From assembly GCA_949130495.1 (NCBI GenBank), contig OX422209.1:699847257-699911256 (forward strand): a stretch of 64,000 nucleotides of DNA, given 5' to 3'. Both the position numbers and the translations under genes were made by a program. Below are positions 1 to 12,919 of the stretch, piece after piece. Source of the DNA: Sambucus nigra. Lineage: Eukaryota > Streptophyta > Magnoliopsida > Dipsacales > Adoxaceae. Within the stretch, counting starts at the first letter, position 1. The number at the start of each line of letters is the position of its first letter. The notes beneath the pieces were generated by a model. The model had not been told where the DNA came from, did not search any database, and saw nothing but the letters and a program-made list of their open reading frames with translations.

Positions 1-1416
1 GTTCGATTACTAACAGAGGGAGCCGAGTCCTATACCGTTAGTTCAGACGGGGGCTTACGCTTCAATGGGAGACTTGTCATTCCGGAAAGGAAAGACTTGC
101 GGCACGAGGTAATGTCAGAGTCGCACGATTCGCGATTCGCAGTACATCCTGGCGGGGATAAGATGTACTAGGACATGAGGCGACATCACTAGTGGAGCGG
201 GTTGAAGAGAGATATTACCGAGTTCGTTTCTAAATGTGCCACTTATCAGCTGGTAAAGGTGGACCATCAGAGACCGACAGGACTTCTACAACCATTAGAG
301 GTCCCCATGTGGAAATGGGAGAGCATTACCATGGATTTCATCACAGGGTTACCTACGTCACAGAGGGGTCACGACTCCATATGGGTAATCGTGGATCGGT
401 TGACCAAAGTTGCTCATTTTCTGTCAGCACGGACAGATTACACTACGGGATAGTATGCCCAAATTTTTATACCGGAGATAGTGAGACTTCACGGGGTACG
501 CCTCAATATCGTGTCTGACCGAGATAATATATTTGTTTCATAATTTTGGGAGAGTTTCCAGGAGGCCATGGGTACGGAGTTGCGGCTGAGTACGGCTTAT
601 CACCCGCAGACAGATGGGCGAACCGAGCGGATGAATCAGATGTTGGAGGACATGTTGTGTATGTGCATCCTAGACTTTGAAGGTGGTTGGGAGCAGTACC
701 TTCCACTGGTGGAGTTTGCTTATAATAACTCCTATTAGTTCACCATTGGCATGGCTCCATTCGAGGCGTTGTATAGTAGACCTTGTCGTTCCCCAGCATG
801 TTGGTTAGAGGTGGGGGATAACAAACTCCTTGGGCCGAAAGTGATTCAGGATGCTTCGGCAAGGATAGAGATGATACAGAGCCATATTCGGGTATCTTAG
901 GACCGACAGAAGAGCTATGCTGATGCCAAGAGGTTGTTCAAAGAGTTCAAGGTGGGGGACCAGATGCTACTCAGAGTATCTCCGATGAAGGGGATTATGC
1001 GTTTTGGGAAGAAGGGGAAACTGGCACCAAGTTATGTGGGGCCATTTCCTATCATCGAGCGGATTGGCCCAGTAGCGTATAGACTTGGGTTACTGGAGCA
1101 CTTGCATAGGATTCATGACGTGTTCCATATTTTCTCACTAAGAAGATATATTAGGGACGATTTGGCCCATACTCACATTGCTTTAGAGGACATCGATCTA
1201 CAGCCCGATAGTTTCTACGAGGAGGGGCCGATTGCCATTCTGGACCACAGCGAAAGGAAACTGAGGTCGAAGATAGTACCATTAGTACGTGTTCAGTGGT
1301 GACATCATAATGCCGAGGAGTCCACATGGGAGTGTGAGGATGAGATGCGCGAACGTTATCCAGAGTTATTTTTATCAGGTATTTTTAGTTCCTAATTTCG
1401 TGACGAAATTCTGTCA
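1..1416 (+). pseudogene. Gypsy element G1: 3' part of pol (integrase and C-terminal end)
   Basis: Reading + across shifting frames gives the end of RNase H, then an integrase zinc-binding region (C-x2-C near 235-250), then an integrase core with [18 protein letters not shown] at 330-385 and an HPQTDGRTER motif near 600-630 that holds the catalytic Glu. After the core comes a chromodomain-like tail (RKLRSKIVPLVRVQW, then EESTWE) ending just before the polypurine tract. This part of pol would insert the cDNA into the genome. Stops and frame changes are scattered through it (for example TAG near 168-170, 451-453 and 736-740), so it is dead. The start of the element lies left of the window. The protein layout fits Tekay/Del-type chromoviruses; that lineage call is from motif recognition only. 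Confidence 0.9.
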
Positions 1417-1430
1417 TTAGGGGGGAAGTA
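1417..1430 (+). other. Polypurine tract of G1
   Basis: TTAGGGGGGAAGTA lies directly before the LTR start TGTAATACCCC. The same run, GGGGGAAGTA followed by the LTR, occurs before G2, G4 and (inverted) G5, as expected for the plus-strand primer of reverse transcription. Confidence 0.85.
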
Positions 1431-2104
1431 TGTAATACCCCATAATTTTATTGATTTTTATTTAATGGATTAATTGAATTAAATGAGATTAATTTGGAAA
1501 TTAAGTCGGAATTAAATACTATCGATACGTGAGTTGGTATTTGAGTCTGATGCTAAAATAAAATATTACAGAGAATATATGGTAATATATGAGTATTGAA
1601 AATATTAAAATTTTCGCGAGACAGAAATACGACAATTTGGGAAATTAAGTTGGGACGCGTGTGTCAGTCGCGTCAAGAATGAATTTAATTAGATTAAAAA
1701 AAAAATTATATTTTTATCAACCGAATGGTCATTTTGAGTGTGCCAATGTGTCTGGAAGGGTCGAAATAGTCAGAAAACACTAGTCGGGGGTTTAGTTTGG
1801 GTCCCAGGGCATTTTTAGGCTAAACAGGCAACCCAGAAGGGTATTTTGGTAATTTTAAAAATTGAGGAATTAAAACCCACGAATTTTAGAGCCTAATTAT
1901 ATATTATTATAGAGGCCACTAAGGCCATTATCAGAAAAAGGCAAGAGAGTGGGATACGGGAGTTTTGAGAGAAGTTAGAGAGGAGTTACAAGAGGTTCCA
2001 AACCAAAACCATCACCTATCACCACCATTGTGGAAGGATTTGTGACAAGAAAGAGGATAATCAACCTATATTCACCAATAAAAAATCTGAAGAACAAACT
2101 TAAG

Positions 2105-3820
2105 GCAAGTGGTTTAGTTGCATTAATTTCAATGAATGTTTCCTCCATGTTTAGTGTAGAAACTAATGCATGCCTCGAAAGTTTTGATGAAAACCTAATG
2201 GGATTGTTGTAGAAACTCTTAATTTTGGTTAGGAATTGCATGTAGATTGGTTACGGATGAAATTGGTACCCAAAACTTAACTTTGATGATTTAAAAACGG
2301 ATTAATAAGGAGTCTTGTATTCAATTAAATTCTGGGTTCATGTTCATAGGGTTTGGGGCCAGATTTGGGGATTTATGGTGATTACATGTTGATTAATAAG
2401 ATTTGACCCCAAAAATATGTTAAGAAGTGACGTAGGGTGACTTAGAGTAGTTTAAAAACAGAAAAAATTAATTATTATGAACTTAGGATGGATTTGGAGA
2501 AAGGAATTTAGTGAAAAACGAAGTTGGGAAAATTCGGGGCATTCTCTGCCATCTCGTTAGAAGACCAACCCAGGTCGTTCGAACGAGCTTCTAACGAGAT
2601 TCTAGTGCCCCTTCTAACGAGTTCATAGTTCGTTCGAAGCCATTCGTTCGAACGACACTCGTTCGAACGACCTCGTTCGAACGAGATTTCAGTGACTTCT
2701 AACGAGCTTACAGAATGGTCTTTTTCGGCCCGATTTTAGTTTCGAACTTTCCGTGGGCTTATTTAATTGAGTTTTATTCTTCCCTTAAGGATTAGTGGGT
2801 ATATTGGTGAGATTAGAGTAAGTTGAGGATTAAAAATTGGAATTATATAAAGGCCTAGTGACTTATGTGGGTTAGGTCGTAAATACTTAAACTTGCGACG
2901 TGAGAAGTGTTGACGATCTATATTGTATATTATCCGGGGACTTGTAAATGTACAATATTTAATGACGGTATGGGAATTGTAAAATATACCTCTATTATTA
3001 TTATAAGATATCTAAGAGGTGTGAATGCTTAGTATATGGATTTATATGTGTATAACATACCTACCATACTTGCTATCACGGGAGGTCGGCTTTCGATCAG
3101 GGCCATCTAATCTTTGTGTGCCTACGGGGGGGATTTAGATTGGTACCTCAAGGACATAGGTCAGAGAATGACTTATTGGTGAGTTAATAAGTCAGTTGAC
3201 CATGGGAGCGTAGGTATGTGTATGACCCATGGGTATGTGAACTATGTTCGCCTCCATTATGTGTGATTGTTGCTTATTGAAATGTTTCCTGAGAGATTCA
3301 AAATATGTGGTCCTTATGTACGTGATGTATCGGAATTCGATAGCAGAGTATGTGTGCACCGCAGCTTAGCCTAGGGGTGTCGTTATTATATATTTATGGT
3401 GAGATTAATATACTGATAATTGGAATGGACTGTTTATTACAGTGTAAGTGTGAATAATTGTAACATTTTTAGTAGAGTTAAAAATGGAAAATCTTTTAGT
3501 ATTTATTATAACTAATTTCGAATAATATAAGTAAGACTCTCAGTTTATATTAAGGTGTCGGGAATTGAACTTTGAATTGAAAAGAAAAGTCAGGTTATGG
3601 TTGGACTAGTTAGATAGTAGAATAACTAGAACGGGTACGTGTACATTAGGCGTGCACAATTAGTTGAGTGGTGAGGAACTTATGTGAGTGCACGCACTAT
3701 CATGTATTTTATATTCACTGTGTTAATGTTATTAAAACTCTTGCTATATTTTAAACTGCTTGCACAATCGGGCTCTGTCCCGTTTGCTTTCAAATCTATT
3801 TTCTTATAAAAACCTTTTAG
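2105..3820 (+). other. Predicted GC-AG intron inside the G1 LTR
   Basis: The donor AAG|GCAAGT at 2104/2105 matches the classical GC donor. The acceptor CTTTTAG|GTG ends at 3820. A branch-point-like CTGTC (the equivalent of CTGAC in other copies) lies near 3775. Four other LTRs in the window have the same arrangement. Splicing itself is an inference. Confidence 0.4.
2575..2684. repeat. Palindrome cluster in the G1 LTR
   Basis: Four perfect 12-bp palindromes TCGTTCGAACGA lie at 2575-2586, 2644-2655, 2659-2670 and 2673-2684, among degraded copies (TTCTAACGAG and similar). Confidence 0.9.
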
Positions 3821-4344
3821 GTGCCCAGCCACAAGGACACCAAGCTTAGAAGTTCGATTCCAGTGACGTGCTGTAGCTTCTGTGGAAGTCACAGGACCTC
3901 GATAGTAGACGCCTGAACTTTTCGCTTTGACTCCATTCCAGAGTTACTCATCTGTAGGGCATGTCGCCCCTTCCTTCTTAGAGACAACTTATTTACTCAG
4001 TTTTATTTGAGTTTTGTATTTAATTAATTTGTGATTCAGATTTTGTATTTGGTTTTATTCAGTATTCAGATTATTTAGAGGAGTATTCCCCCAAATTCAT
4101 TTTATTCCATTAATATTCTATTGTGATTATGATGCGGTTGTGGTATCATTATTTTATAATTTAAACTTGTTGCATGTTAATCTAATTTGGTTAAAAATTG
4201 ACAACTCATTTTTTTAAATATTAGTTGTTTAGTAAATGTTAAAATGTGTTCGACAGTGATGCTATGAACTGAACCAACTTGACATTTTGTATTAATTTGA
4301 ATAAAGGAGTAGGTACCTGGTATTTAATTTAACGGGGTGTCACA

Positions 4345-6267
4345 TAGTCTACACTGATGCATCCTTATTATAAGTTGGGGGTGTACTTCAGCTGGAGAAT
4401 CAGGCTATAGCTTATGCTTCCCGTAAGATTAGGCTTCACGAGAGGAATTACCCCACCCACAACTTGGAGCTAGAAGCGTTCGTGTTTGTACTACGGATTT
4501 GGAGACATTACCTCCTATGGGAGAAATTTCGCTTGTTCATGGACCACAAGTCATTAAAGTATCTCTTCATACAGAAGGAGTTAAATATGAGTCAGTGTCG
4601 GTGGCTTGAGTTTGTGAAGGATTATCAATTTGATATCCAATACCACTCGAGGAAGGCTAACGTGGTAGCAGACGCGTTGAGACGTAGACCAGTAGGTGAG
4701 GTGCCAGAGGTGTGGAGAGCAAAATGGAAGGAGTTAGGACACCAGGATGCAGTGGCTCAATCTTTCATGTCTGTTATGACAGTTACACCCCTGATTATTA
4801 CGAGAGTAGTACAGGCTCAGGCAGCTGATCCTTTCTGCTAGAGTGAGATAGTGAAGCTTCTAATAAAGGGGGACGAGTCTTATACTGTGGGTTCAGATGG
4901 GGATCTGCATTTCAATGGAAGGTTGTTTGTTCTTGAGGGAGAAGACTTGCAACACGAGGTGATGATAGAGTCGCACAGTTCAATTTTATGGTACATCTCG
5001 ATGGGGATAAAATGTACCAGAATATGCAAAGACAGTACTGGTGGAGCGGGATGAAGAAGGATATTACCGAGTTCGTCTCGAAATGTGCCACTTGTAAAAC
5101 TAGTAAAGGTGGACCATCAGAGATCGGCGGGACTTCTAAGCCATTAGAGGTTCCTATGTGAAATGGGAGAGCATTTCCATGGAATTCATCACATGATTAC
5201 CTACATCACAGAGGGGTCACGATTCGATATGGGTGATAATGGATTGGCTGACCAAGGTAGCCCACTTTCTGCCAGCCCAGACGAATTACACCACGGGACA
5301 GTATGCCCATATATTCATAGCTGAGATAGTCAGACTTTATGGGGTGCCTCTCAAAATTATGTCTGGCAGAGATAAAGTGTTTGTGTCTCGATTTAGGGAG
5401 AGTTTTCAGGAAGCGATGGGTAACGAGTTGCGATTGAGCACAACCCATCACCCGCAGATGGATGGATAGATCGAGCGGACAAATCAGATGTTGGAGGACA
5501 TGTTACATATGTGTATCATTGCTTTTGGCGGAGGCTGGGAGCAGTACCTTCCGTTGGTGGAGTTTGCCTATAATAACTCATACCAGTTTACTATCGGTAT
5601 GGCTCCATTCGAGGCACTATACGACAGACCTTGTCATTCCCTAGCATGTTGGTTAGAGGTGGGGGATAATAAATTACTTGGCCTGGAGGTGATTCAGGAT
5701 ACTTCAACAAGGATATAGTTGATACAGAGTCATATTCGGGTTACTCAGGATTGACAGAAGAGCTATGCCGACGCCAAATGGTATTTTTGAGAGTTCAACA
5801 TTGGGGACCAGGTGTTACTTCTCATATCTCCTATGAATGGGAGTTATGCAATTTGGGAAGAAAGGGAAGTTGGCGCCTAGGTATGTAGGGACATTCCCCA
5901 TTATCGAGAGGATTGGGCCAGTTGCTGATAGACTTGGGTTACCGGAGCACTTGTATAGGGTCCATGACGTGTTACATATCTCTTCGCTGAGGAGATATCT
6001 TCGAGATGATTTAGCCCACACTCACATTGCGTTGGAGGAGATCAACTTACAGACTGATAGCTCCTATGAGGAGGGGTCGATTGCTATCCTAGATCGTAGC
6101 AAGAGGAAGTTGAGGTCGAAGATAGTTCCACTAGTCCGTGTTCAGTGGTGACACTATAATGTTGAGGAATCTACCTGGGAACGCGAGGATGACAGGCGTG
6201 AACATTACCCATAGTTATACTTGCCAGGTATACTATCATTTTTGTATTTCGGGAAGACATTCTGTTA
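4345..6267 (+). pseudogene. Gypsy element G2: pol from RNase H to integrase C-terminus
   Basis: The sequence begins abruptly in the RNase H YTDAS motif, exactly where the G1 LTR ends. It continues through RNase H ([19 protein letters not shown]), a zinc-binding linker, integrase core ([29 protein letters not shown]) and chromodomain-like tail (RKLRSKIVPLVRVQW) up to the polypurine tract at 6268. It is the same family as G1 and G5. It is broken by stops and frameshifts (for example near 4840, 5055 and 5467-5470). The missing upstream half should lie left of G1, beyond the window. Confidence 0.9.
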
Positions 6268-6280
6268 TTAGGGGGAAGTA
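6268..6280 (+). other. Polypurine tract of G2
   Basis: TTAGGGGGAAGTA is immediately followed by the LTR start TATAATACCC, a mutated form of TGTAATACCC. Confidence 0.8.
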
Positions 6281-9211
6281 TATAATACCCAGTATTTTTA
6301 CGCATATTTATTTTATTATAAAATTATGGAAATTAGTATTAATTAATTAATTTAAAGGGAGAAAATTTAATTTGTAATTAATCCGATTTAATGGTAATAA
6401 TTACTAGCGTGATGAGAGTTAGTAGTTATCGAAAATAATTATGTTGAAATCATGTTGAGTAATAACTATGTTGAACATTACGTAGTGAGTAACGTAATAG
6501 ATGGTTTAGGAAATAATATTATGGCCGGGAAAGAGATACACGACAATTATGATATAATTATTTGGGACGCGCGTATGAGTCGCGTCACTATTATGTATTT
6601 GGGATTAAAAAGGTAAATTATCATGATTTAACCTGAATGACTATTTTGAGTGCGCTAGTGTGTTCAGAAGGGTCGAAATAGTCAGAAAATACTACTCATG
6701 GGTTTTATTTGGAGTCTGGGGCATTTTAGCCCAAAACGACACCCTAAAGGGGTATTTTAGTCTTTTGGAATTCTTGAGTAATTAAATGGACAAAAAATAG
6801 GTTTAATTAAAAGTGACGTGGGTTAGAGGTCTCTTAGTTTCAACTTACGTGAGAAAGAGAGATAAAGAGAGCAAGAACCAAAGAGGAAGGAGAGCCATAG
6901 GAGAGGAAGGGGCAAACTCAAGAGATTTCACACAAAAGTTGCGCCAAAGTGTAGATCGTGACGAGAGGATCAACCACATATCAACTTCAACCCGAGAATC
7001 AGAAATCCATCCCAAGGCAAGTGTTTATCTTACTCCTCTTTTAGCATATATTATTCCTGTTAATTTAGGTTTGATGATATAAACTTGGTGCAATGAAAAC
7101 TTAGGTTTAATTAGACTGAATTGTAAAGAAACCTTATGAATTGGAGATGGGTATGCATGTAGAGGTTTTTCCCTTTATTATACTATTAAAATCTGGGAAT
7201 TTTATGTCTTAATCATGAATTATAATAAGAGTTTTGGACAATTAAAATTCAGGATTCATATTTAAGAGATTTCTTGGAAATTGGAGAGATTGTCGAATTC
7301 CATTTGAGTATATAAGGATTTGACAATTAATTTGTATTAGAAAGTATCTTAGGGTGATTTAGAATAGTGTAGGAACATTAAATTAGGCTTGGGTTGAGTT
7401 TTGGACTGTTATCGAAGATTGAAAGTTGGAAAAATCGAGTTTGGGGAAGAACTGGGTTTGTTCGGATTTTTCGTTTGAAGTCTGCCCAGTTCGTTCGAAT
7501 GAAACTTCCAATGAGAATTCCAATGACCCTTCTAATGAGATTTTGGAATTCATTTGAAGTAAGAACTTCGTTCGAACGAACGACATACCCTTGACTTCTA
7601 ACGAGATTTCAGAACGGCTTTTTAGGGTCCATTCGAGTTAAAAATCATCCTAGGGTTATCCAAGAGAGAGAAATAACCTACGTGAATGACGAGTGAACTA
7701 AATTCCGAATTAATATTGAATTAGGAGTGTGATTATTCTCAATATGTAGAAAGTTCATAGAACCGAGGAGAGTTAGGTTTAAAAGAGTATATACATCTTA
7801 ATATGATCTACAGAGAGGGTAGAAATAATACTACTACTTACGTATTATGGTAATTGGGTTGCATGAATGCCTATTAAGTTACATTAGTTGTGTGCATGCT
7901 TATTAATTGGAATATTATGTGTATGACATAACTAGCTACTGGCTATCGAACGGAGGTTAGCGCGTTGTGGACGACCATATCTTGTGTGCCTTCGGGGGAT
8001 TTTGAGTCATACCACTAGAGTATGGAACCTAGGTATAGGCTATCTATGAGAATGATATTATTGACGGTCGTATGGGTGCGTAGATATGTGCGTAGCCCAT
8101 TGTCTTGGAACTATGTTCGCCTCCAATACGTATATATGTTTTATTGGTTCTTGAGAAATTGAACATGTTGTCCTTTATACGTGAACGTTGCAATGGGACT
8201 AGATAGTTAGTATTCCTAGCACCAGGGGTTTCTTAACCATGGGTGCAGTATTGTTATATTTTTATGTATACATAGTGAGATTTTATATATGTATAATGAT
8301 TTCCTATTTTGTGTTTCATATTGGCTACTTTATTAAAGTATATACTTATTGGGTCACCAGTTGAGAATAAAGAATGCTTTGAGAATGAGTTATAGCATCT
8401 TTAAACCTATTCCTAAATAATAGAGATATATTGTCTTTGGGTTATATAGATATTATATCCGGTATAGTGATTATCCTACATATAGTCAAGTAGAGTATCG
8501 GGACTAATGTGGGTAGTTAGACTCGCTAGGTGTGCACATTAGATAAGAGGTGATCATCTCAAGTGAGTACGCTAAGTTAACATGGATAATATATGTGTTA
8601 ATTAATCCAATTTAAGCAGTTGCTATATTTAAACTGTTTTCTACTCGGGCTCTGACCCGTTTTTTAGCAAATCTCTTTTCTTGTTCCTTTATTTTAGGTG
8701 CTCAGCCATAGGGACACTAGGCTTAGGAGGTTCCATTCATTTTCCGAGATGTAGTTGCTGTGGAAGCTACATGACATTGGTAGTAGACGCCCCATAGTCT
8801 ATTCTTACTCATCCATCAGTTATTTACTTCAGTTGGACATGTCGTCCCTCCTATTTTACATTTAGAGATTTAGAGTTGTTTTATTCTATCATTAGACTTT
8901 GATTTCATGTTATTTGATTATTGTATGGGATTTTGACTGGATGTGTTTACTTCAGTTCATTATTCAAATTCAGTTAGTTCTTTCCTTATGCTATTTTGAT
9001 GTATGGTGATGATTAAATATTTACCTTTAATGATGATGGTTAATAACAAGATAAAATTTTGACACCAACCTTTCTTAATATTAGGTGGTTAGTTTTTATT
9101 AAATTAAAATTTGAGCTTTCGATAGTGATGCATTATCTGAACCAACTTGATATTCTGATATTAATTAATTAACGACTGATCTCCCGATAATTAATTAGGT
9201 GGGGTGTCAAA
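6281..9211 (+). repeat. 3' LTR of gypsy element G2
   Basis: It starts TATAATACCC and ends GGGGTGTCAAA; both ends are one base off the family consensus TG...TGTCACA. It has the same internal order as the G1 LTR: GC donor at 7016/7017, degraded palindromes near 7490-7600 (TTCGTTCGAACGAACG at 7568-7583), branch-like CTGAC at 8652-8656, and acceptor at 8697 followed by GTGCTCAGCCAT. Reverse transcriptase sequence of the unrelated copy G3 begins immediately to the right, so G2 is nested in G3. Confidence 0.88.
7017..8697 (+). other. Predicted GC-AG intron inside the G2 LTR
   Basis: Donor CCAAG|GCAAGTGTTTA at 7016/7017. Branch-like CTGAC with its A at 8655, 42 nt before the acceptor. A pyrimidine-rich run TCTTTTCTTGTTCCTTTATTTTAG ends at 8697. 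Confidence 0.42.
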
Positions 9212-11597
9212 ATATGTATAGATTATCGTGAACTAAATAAGGTTACCATTAAGAATAAATACCCCTACCTCGTATAGATGTTTTTTTTTAACCAACTTCA
9301 AGGTGCGCAAGTATTTTTTGAGAATGACCTTAGAGGACATGATATCATTAATTGAAGATTAAGGAGGAGGATATTTTGAAATCATCTTTTCATACAATAT
9401 ATGGTCACTATGAATTTCTTGTGATGCTATTTGGACTTACTAATGTACCAACCATTTTTATGGATATGATGAATATAGTGTTTAGGAAATATTTAGATCA
9501 AGGTATGGTTGTTTTCTTTGGTTATATTCTTACTTGTTCCAAAAGTATTGAAGAACACAAGAAGCACTTAGAGGTGGTATTATAAATCCTTAGGAATGAG
9601 AGATTATATGAAAAATTGAAGAAGTGTGAGTTTTGGTTGCCTAGCATTTCTTTTTTAATACATTTCATTTTGAAGGAGGGAGTGTCGGTTGATCTTCCAA
9701 AAATTGAGGCTATACTAGATTGGCCTAGACCAACTAATGTGACAGAGATTTGTAGTTTCCTTGGATTAGGAGGTTATTATCGAAGATTTGATGAAGGATT
9801 TTATAATAGTGCCAAACCTCTATTTAGGTTAACAAAAAAGAAGGTGAAATATTAATGGTCTGAGGAAGTTCAGAATAGTTTTCAAGTACTTAAGAATTGA
9901 TTAGTAACTGCCCCGATTTTGATTATTCCTATAGTGATGCTTATAAAAATGGTTTGGGATGTGTGCTAATGCAAAATTGAAAAGTTGTATCTTATGCCTC
10001 GAGACATTTAAAACCACATGAGTAGAATTATCCAAACTATGACTTATAATTAGTTATTGTAATTTTTGCCCTCAAGATTTGGAGACATTATCTGTATGGT
10101 GAGATTTGTGAGATTTATATTGATCATAAGAGTTTGAAATATATTTTTACTCAAAAATAATTGAACATGAGAGAAAGGAGGTGGTTAGGATTAATGAAGG
10201 ATTATGATTTAAATATTTATTATCACCCATGGGGATATAATGTAGTAGCTGATGCTTTAAGTAGGAAGTCTACAAAAAATTTTTTATGTCTCATTACGAA
10301 TTAGGAACCTTTGTTAAAGGATTTAAGAAGTATGGAAATGGATGTATGTATTTCTAGCAAGGAGGGATAATCGCAAATTCATAGGTATAACCCATGTTGA
10401 TGGAAATGATCAAAATTACATAAGTAAATGACCCACAACTGAAGAAGTTATTGAAGGGAAGAGAATAAAATTTGTGATACTAAATGATATATTGAGGTTT
10501 GGAAATAGAATGCGTATTCCACGTGATGATTAAATAAAGAGGAAAAATTTGGAGGAAAGTCATTACTCAAAATTCGCATTTCTTCCCCAAAATATAAAGA
10601 TGTATAGAGATCTTCGAGAAGTGTTTTGGTGGAAAAATATGAAAAGGGAGGCAGAAAATTTGTATCTCAGTGTTTGGTTTGTCAACAAGTAAAAGATGGA
10701 CATCAGAAATCGTCATGATTATTACAACCTCTACCTATCCTTGAGTTGAAATGAGAATATCTTATTATGGATTTTGTGACAGTTTTACCAAGGAGTTCAA
10801 ATAATAATGATTCTATTTAGGTAATTATTGATAGGTTAACTAAATCTGTTTATTTTCTTGCCATTAATATTACCCATTCTTTAGAAAAGTTAGCTAAATT
10901 GTATGTGCGGGAAATTATTAGTCTTCATGGAACCCCAATTTCAATTGTTTCTGATCGTGCCCCTAGATTCGTGTCTCGCTTTTAGAAAAGCCTACAAGCA
11001 GCAATGGGAAAAAAATGAATTTCATCACTGCTTTTCATCCTTAAACGGATGGACAATCTAAAAGAACCATTCAAACCTTAGAGGATATGCTTAGGGCATG
11101 TGTACTTGATTTGAAGGAGAAATTAGGATGATCATTTACCATTAGTGGAATTTGCATATAATAATAGTTATCAAGCAAGTATTCAAATGGATCCATATGA
11201 GTCACTCTATGGAAGAAGGTGTTGTTCTCCTACATGTTGAGTAGAAGTTAGAAAAAGAAAATTATTAGGACAAAAATTGATTCAGATCATAACAGAGAAA
11301 GCAAAATTGATGCAATACCGACTTCGAATCACTAAAAGCCGTCAAAAGAGTTATGTCGACAATCGACACTGACGGCTAAATTCCAAATAGGAGATTATAA
11401 GTCCTTGAAAGTATCTCCAACAAAGGGAGTAATCCGATTTGGGAAGAAAGGGAAGTTGAGCCCAATATACATAGGACCTTTTGAAATCCTTGAAAAGATG
11501 GGAGATATTGCGTATAGAAATTAGTTTACCACCTGAACTCTCTACTATATATAATGTGTTTCATATATCAATAATGAAGAAATTGTTAGAGAAGTAT
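9212..11597 (+). pseudogene. Gypsy element G3: reverse transcriptase, RNase H and integrase, decayed
   Basis: The reading starts in the RT motif [17 protein letters not shown] at 9215-9270, exactly at the G2 LTR end. RT continues with GHYEFLVMLFGLTN; the catalytic FIDDIL is changed to FFGYIL (near 9520), so both catalytic aspartates are lost. A connection region follows (CSFLGLGGYYRRF), then RNase H ([11 protein letters not shown] near 10120, VVADAL at 10240-10260), an integrase zinc region (near 10610-10720) and core (DRLTKS near 10825, HGTPISIVSDRAPRF near 10930, DGQS-like near 11050). Many stops and frameshifts make it older than G1 and G2. A solo LTR cuts it at 11598, and it resumes at 12920. 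Confidence 0.88.
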
Positions 11598-12919
11598 ACT
11601 AAAACCAAGCTTTATATAATAATTTTAGTTATTGATTTATTGTTATAGTAAAATAAGTTATTCCTATTTTAAGGAGAATCATGTATGGACATAATGTTTG
11701 CAGTATTTTATATGTTGTCGATGTCTTTTATTATACTCAATCGGGGTTCTGGTGTGTAGAGTATTGACTTACACATAGAGGATCAGATCACTAGTTCTTA
11801 TGGAATTTAAGTTGTATCATTCACAATCTTTGATGGAACTGGACACATCATCAGTAGGGCTGTAGCACAATATTTTAGTAGGTCTATCTTGATTACAGAA
11901 AACTGTATAGTTTCAACTTATTGTGCTAGTACACTTTGTGTGTATTGAATGGGACAAATTTGAGGTCATTATTTTTATACTGATTTTATAAGACAATGTA
12001 CACCTCGTGATTATTAGGTTTACTTAAGGCTCTTAATTCGAATATGATTACTGGATACATGCATTATTTATTTATTGCTTTGAGTTATAGGGTATGATTC
12101 ATTATTGGATCAATAATGTTGATAAATTTGATAATGGTGATTAATGTATGGTGAAAGTCTTTTATGGATGGAATCCACATAGCGGTATAGAGATTGGTGA
12201 TACCCCCTTGAGATACTTATAAGTTTTGTATTTGTCAAACCTTGCAAGTGGATTATATTAATCCGACACTACAAATAAGTTAAGTTGGATCGCTTAAGGA
12301 CTTGAAGAAATTAATCAAATAAATTATCATTAATTTATTTTATTAATGGGTATCTTTAACCTTAACGTGGGGAGAATTAAGTAATTAATAATGAGGAGCT
12401 CGAAATATAATTTTGAGTTAAGGAATGGAGTTGCAATTGTAATTATTTAGTGGTATTAATTATAATTAAAGGACTGAGATTAGAATCCGGGACAGATTAG
12501 GTTTTCTCAGGACCATTAGGACCCACATCCTTATCTCTCCTTAGGGTCCCTACTATTGCCTATATATATGCACCTGAGTCTCATTCTCTCCTAACCTATC
12601 AGTCACTCTTGGATACTCATAAGACACGATTTCAGACTTGTGAGAAAGAGAGGCAGTAGAGAAGAAAAATGAGATAAGAAGGTGTTCACGAAATAGGAGC
12701 CCACCCTCTACTCATAGCTATCCATATTAGGCATACAGTAGAAGACTGTGAGGTGAATAGATCCATCACATATTCTATTCGTGCCAAGGCGAGATCAAAT
12801 CAAATAGATCTCGAAAGGTAAATCCTAATTTTGCTTTGTAGGATTTCTCGTATGTGTTATTGTTTTTGTAATTCGATCTATACGCATTTTCAATAAACCC
12901 TTGGATATCCGTTCCAACA
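11598..12919 (+). mobile_element. Solo LTR, copia-type, inserted in G3 pol
   Basis: This 1.3 kb non-coding block splits the G3 reading at Lys-Tyr (LEKY before, KYVPDPTRIL after). It is flanked by GAAGTAT (11591-11597) and GAAATAT (12920-12926), a target duplication with one mismatch. The right end is CCAACA; the left end reads AC rather than TG and is probably mutated. A TATA box (CTATATATATG at 12559-12569) is followed by a leader-like stretch. No PBS or coding sequence is present, so it is a solo LTR. Orientation is taken from the TATA box; the copia assignment is from length and style only. Confidence 0.6.

Larger units (their letters stand above)
1431..4344 (+). repeat. 3' LTR of gypsy element G1
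   Basis: It starts TGTAATACCCC directly after the polypurine tract and ends GGGGTGTCACA, giving a 2.9 kb LTR. Pol sequence of a different copy resumes at once on the right, so G1 was inserted into G2; the expected 5-bp duplication is TAGTC (4345-4349), but its partner lies outside the window. Inside are a possible TATA-like stretch near 1897, a GC-type splice donor at 2104/2105, a cluster of TCGA-centred palindromes at 2575-2684, and an acceptor at 3820 followed by GTGCCCAGCCAC. No coding potential is seen; the two overlapping ORFs near 1975-2241 are shadows. Confidence 0.9.
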
